Of a DNA stretch of 64,000 nt, positions 61,809 through 64,000 are shown piece after piece. Every line of letters begins with the position of its first letter. Positions within the stretch are counted from its first letter, which is position 1. The stretch spans positions 1 through 64,000 of the forward strand of contig CALXMP010000007.1 in assembly GCA_944389505.1 (NCBI GenBank). The letters run 5' to 3'. A program made the translations under genes and the position numbers. Source of the DNA: an uncultured Spirochaetaceae bacterium (GTDB taxonomy: Bacteria > Spirochaetota > Spirochaetia > Sphaerochaetales > Sphaerochaetaceae). Below the pieces are notes generated by a model that saw only the letters and a list, made by a program, of their open reading frames with translations, had not been told where the DNA came from and searched no databases.

Positions 61809-64000
61809 CTATCTGAGATCGATTACAAGAGAAAATTCATCCTGTATAGGAGCAAGAAGCTGCTCAGGACCTGCATAGAATATGAAGCTATTGCTATCGA
61901 AAGCGCTCTCCAGAGCTTCGATAACCTCATTCTTCTCACCAAGCGAAGCTTCCTTGGCCCCATTGAGGATATCCTCTCCACGCTCCTTCCCGTAGAGGTA
62001 TTCAAGCTCATGGATGCTCTCCTCTCTTCCAATAGCCCCCGAGGAAGCCATATTCATTGTCGCAAGAGAGGAAAGAGCATAGGAATTCAGATCGCTCTCA
62101 CTAAGCAAAGCATCACGCATTACATCCCAGCCTGAATCCATGGCGGAATAGCTTACAGCAGGAGCTGAGTCCATGGCAGTATACATGGCTATGCTGTCAT
62201 TTCCTGCTTTGATGGATATTCCTGAGGAATATGTCCCTCCCTGTGTACGGAGAGGAAGCATCACTTCATCTGAGTATGCAGAGAACCATGGCAGGTATGA
62301 ACCTTTGATACCTTCATTTCCAGATAGAGATATACCTTTATAGAGAATAGCCGTGGATGAATTGCTGATGACAGCAATACCAGATGGGAGATCAATGAAT
62401 TCATAGCTATTGCCATTGCTTCTCTCTGGAAGGGCTCCGACAAGACCGGAAAGAATATGCTCAGCCTCTTCCGCCCCCTTCTCAGTCCCGATGATTTCTA
62501 TCCTTACACCACCCTTGTCGAGAACCTTATTCTGAATACGTTCCAGATCAGATATCAATAGAGAGGCGTAATCAGGATCATCGATTGAATCAAGAACGCT
62601 TCCAAGGTAATCATAGAACCCTGTGAAATATAAATCGATATCATACAGGGAGCTTTCATTCCATATTCCATCTGCAAGCCTGAGCATCGCGCTCGGATTC
62701 TCAGCCAGTCTCTGCATGTTGTAGTTCTCCATATCCTGCGATACGACCCTTTCGATGCCATCTGCAGTGAAAACCGAATCAGATACGAACTCCATGAATA
62801 CTGCAATGGCCTCTTCAAGGTCATCCTCTGCAGCAAGTCCCGATAGCACCATATAAGGCGTGGAGTTGTGGACATCAAAGCCAAGCTCTGCAGAGATCAG
62901 CACTCTGCTTATCTTCATCTTCAGATCAGCATAGGATGTAGAGGAAGTATCAAGATTCGAAGCAAGCATCCTATACAGCGCAAGGATGTTCATATCATCC
63001 CCAGTGATATCACCAACAGGGAAATAGACGGAGAAGCTCACAAGTCCATTCGTATCAGGAAGCACCGACTTCCGTATCACAGCACCATCTGATTCCTTCT
63101 CCGTTATATCATAATCAAGATAGACATCCTCAACAGAACCTCTACTTATCGCGATATCATCATTGTGATAGGAGATGGACGACCAGTCATAGTAAGCCTT
63201 TGTCTCTTCAATAAGTGCAGTCTTCTCCTCATCGGACATGCTGTCCTTCATATCCTGAAGATATCTATTGATACCTTCGATGATTTCCTCATATAACCCA
63301 GGTTCAGGCGTTGCTGTCACAGCAGCACGAGGCCTCTCCTCTTCAGATACCTTCGAAATAATGGAAGAAGCAATGTCTTCACCATTCTTCTCAAGGTCAG
63401 CAAGAACATTCTCATAGATCTCAATTGCATCAATACCACCTGTGAGAGCAAAGAGATTCCTGTATATATCGGCGTTGGAAACAGAAAGAGAACCATCTTC
63501 TGTACTGCCAAGAATACTATTCTTTATGATACCTGCCATGCCAGCAATCTCATCGCCGCTGATCTCACCAGAAGCAGCCCTAGAAAGAGCTGTATCTACA
63601 GCCTCACAGAAACCATCCTTCTCCTCTGGAGATGTATAGAAAAGAAGGAACTCAAGCACGGGACGGAGCGTTGAGAGATCGAGTTCAACAACATCGACGC
63701 CATCAACTGAGCGCTTCTCAAGCTCTTCGTCGAGTATACCGCCATCCTTCGTGAGAATCTGAATAATTGGATCAAGCTTCAGAAGCTCATCAAACTCCAG
63801 ATCTCCGAGATCAAATGCATAAATGATATACGACGAGGAATCGGTAACGACTTTATCAGATGAAGCAGGGATAGGACCATCGAGCTCACGGTATCCTGGC
63901 ACTGGCTCTTCTGAATAGAACTCTGAAAGATTCGTTGTAGGTTTATCCGAAACTGAAAGATATTCCCTGGCTATGTCATCCAGCACCCTATCTATATTGA
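61809..64000 (-). CDS. M16C (PreP-like) metallopeptidase, N-terminus outside window
   Basis: At least 730 residues of a large peptidase; the frame is open to the right edge with no start needed inside the window. LRPVLEFLLFYTSPEEKDG, VSFSVYFPVGDITGDDMNILALYRMLASNL, LISAELGFDVHNSTPYMVLSGLAAEDDLEEA and the DLERIQNKVLD segment follow the layout of presequence-protease family proteins, which are about 970-1000 residues long. The zinc site (HxxEH) would be in the missing first 250 residues. Such enzymes degrade unstructured peptides; in bacteria they are cytoplasmic or exported. The acidic, Ser-rich sequence is well diverged, so confidence in the precise family is moderate. Confidence 0.7.
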   Translation of the reverse strand, partial: NIDRVLDDIAREYLSVSDKPTTNLSEFYSEEPVPGYRELDGPIPASSDKVVTDSSSYIIYAFDLGDLEFDELLKLDPIIQILTKDGGILDEELEKRSVDGVDVVELDLSTLRPVLEFLLFYTSPEEKDGFCEAVDTALSRAASGEISGDEIAGMAGIIKNSILGSTEDGSLSVSNADIYRNLFALTGGIDAIEIYENVLADLEKNGEDIASSIISKVSEEERPRAAVTATPEPGLYEEIIEGINRYLQDMKDSMSDEEKTALIEETKAYYDWSSISYHNDDIAISRGSVEDVYLDYDITEKESDGAVIRKSVLPDTNGLVSFSVYFPVGDITGDDMNILALYRMLASNLDTSSTSYADLKMKISRVLISAELGFDVHNSTPYMVLSGLAAEDDLEEAIAVFMEFVSDSVFTADGIERVVSQDMENYNMQRLAENPSAMLRLADGIWNESSLYDIDLYFTGFYDYLGSVLDSIDDPDYASLLISDLERIQNKVLDKGGVRIEIIGTEKGAEEAEHILSGLVGALPERSNGNSYEFIDLPSGIAVISNSSTAILYKGISLSGNEGIKGSYLPWFSAYSDEVMLPLRTQGGTYSSGISIKAGNDSIAMYTAMDSAPAVSYSAMDSGWDVMRDALLSESDLNSYALSSLATMNMASSGAIGREESIHELEYLYGKERGEDILNGAKEASLGEKNEVIEALESAFDSNSFIFYAGPEQLLAPIQDEFSLVIDLR

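Overview
The window is about 64 kb of a compact bacterial chromosome, roughly half G+C, with almost no spare DNA. Genes overlap by 1-4 bases within operons, and several converging pairs abut or share stop codons. The gene set and protein style suggest an anaerobic spirochaete of the Sphaerochaeta/Treponema type: binding proteins whose signal peptides lack a lipobox cysteine, an orphan MsmK-type sugar ATPase, PolA with an intact proofreading motif, an NtrC-like regulator and BrnTA modules. This assignment is inference, and no rRNA is present to test it.

Layout. 111-3921: glycerate kinase, then a P1B-type metal ATPase cut short by an in-frame TGA, divergent from a TetR regulator. 3953-13482 (minus): one complete branched-chain amino acid operon. 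It has a promoter, a 21-residue Ile/Val/Leu-rich leader peptide and an attenuator, followed by ilvN-ilvC-leuA-leuC-leuD-leuB-ilvD-ilvB. 13590-16493: a HAD phosphatase and a polar amino acid ABC transporter. 16494-18924 (minus): an HTH protein with a Fic-like but catalytically degenerate domain, overlapping an N-acyl-D-amino-acid deacylase. 19117-20400: an FAD-dependent dehydrogenase. 20433-21620: tRNA-Leu(UAA) and a 972-bp element bounded by a direct repeat of the tRNA 3' half plus a structured trailer, carrying a DUF3800 gene with an amber codon near its 3' end. 21627-25397 (minus): an M20 peptidase and a second amino acid ABC operon. 25500-30818: a DUF2130 protein, a deoxyinosine glycosylase, a CorC-type transporter, a TetR regulator and an MsmK-type ATPase. 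30874-39892: aspartokinase, a MATE exporter with a probably leaderless mRNA, IF-1, an Smr-domain protein with repeated motifs, a CBS-ACT protein, an MFS transporter, a KamA-family radical SAM enzyme and a repeat-rich membrane-anchored protein. 40082-46428 (minus): nadE, a small membrane protein, a metallo-hydrolase, polA and coaE. 46495-47952: a shrunken GH2 beta-mannosidase-like protein. 47949-56674 (minus): a two-component system, an NMT1-like ABC transporter, an M3 peptidase, an RNA uracil methyltransferase and a 2,3-diketo-L-gulonate reductase-like enzyme. 56814-59962: Hsp33 and RlmKL. 60005-61561: two tandem BrnTA toxin-antitoxin modules with matching promoter/operator geometry. 61809 to the right edge: most of an M16C (PreP-like) peptidase whose N-terminus lies outside the window.

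Most of the window is housekeeping: amino acid synthesis and uptake, NAD and CoA synthesis, DNA repair and RNA modification. The accessory parts are the tRNA-Leu/DUF3800 element and the toxin-antitoxin region next to a possible gene remnant. The most unusual signals are the duplicated, covarying RNA trailer at tRNA-Leu, the stop codons inside conserved regions of two genes, the operator-centred -35 boxes of both brnTA modules, and the barrel-less GH2 protein.
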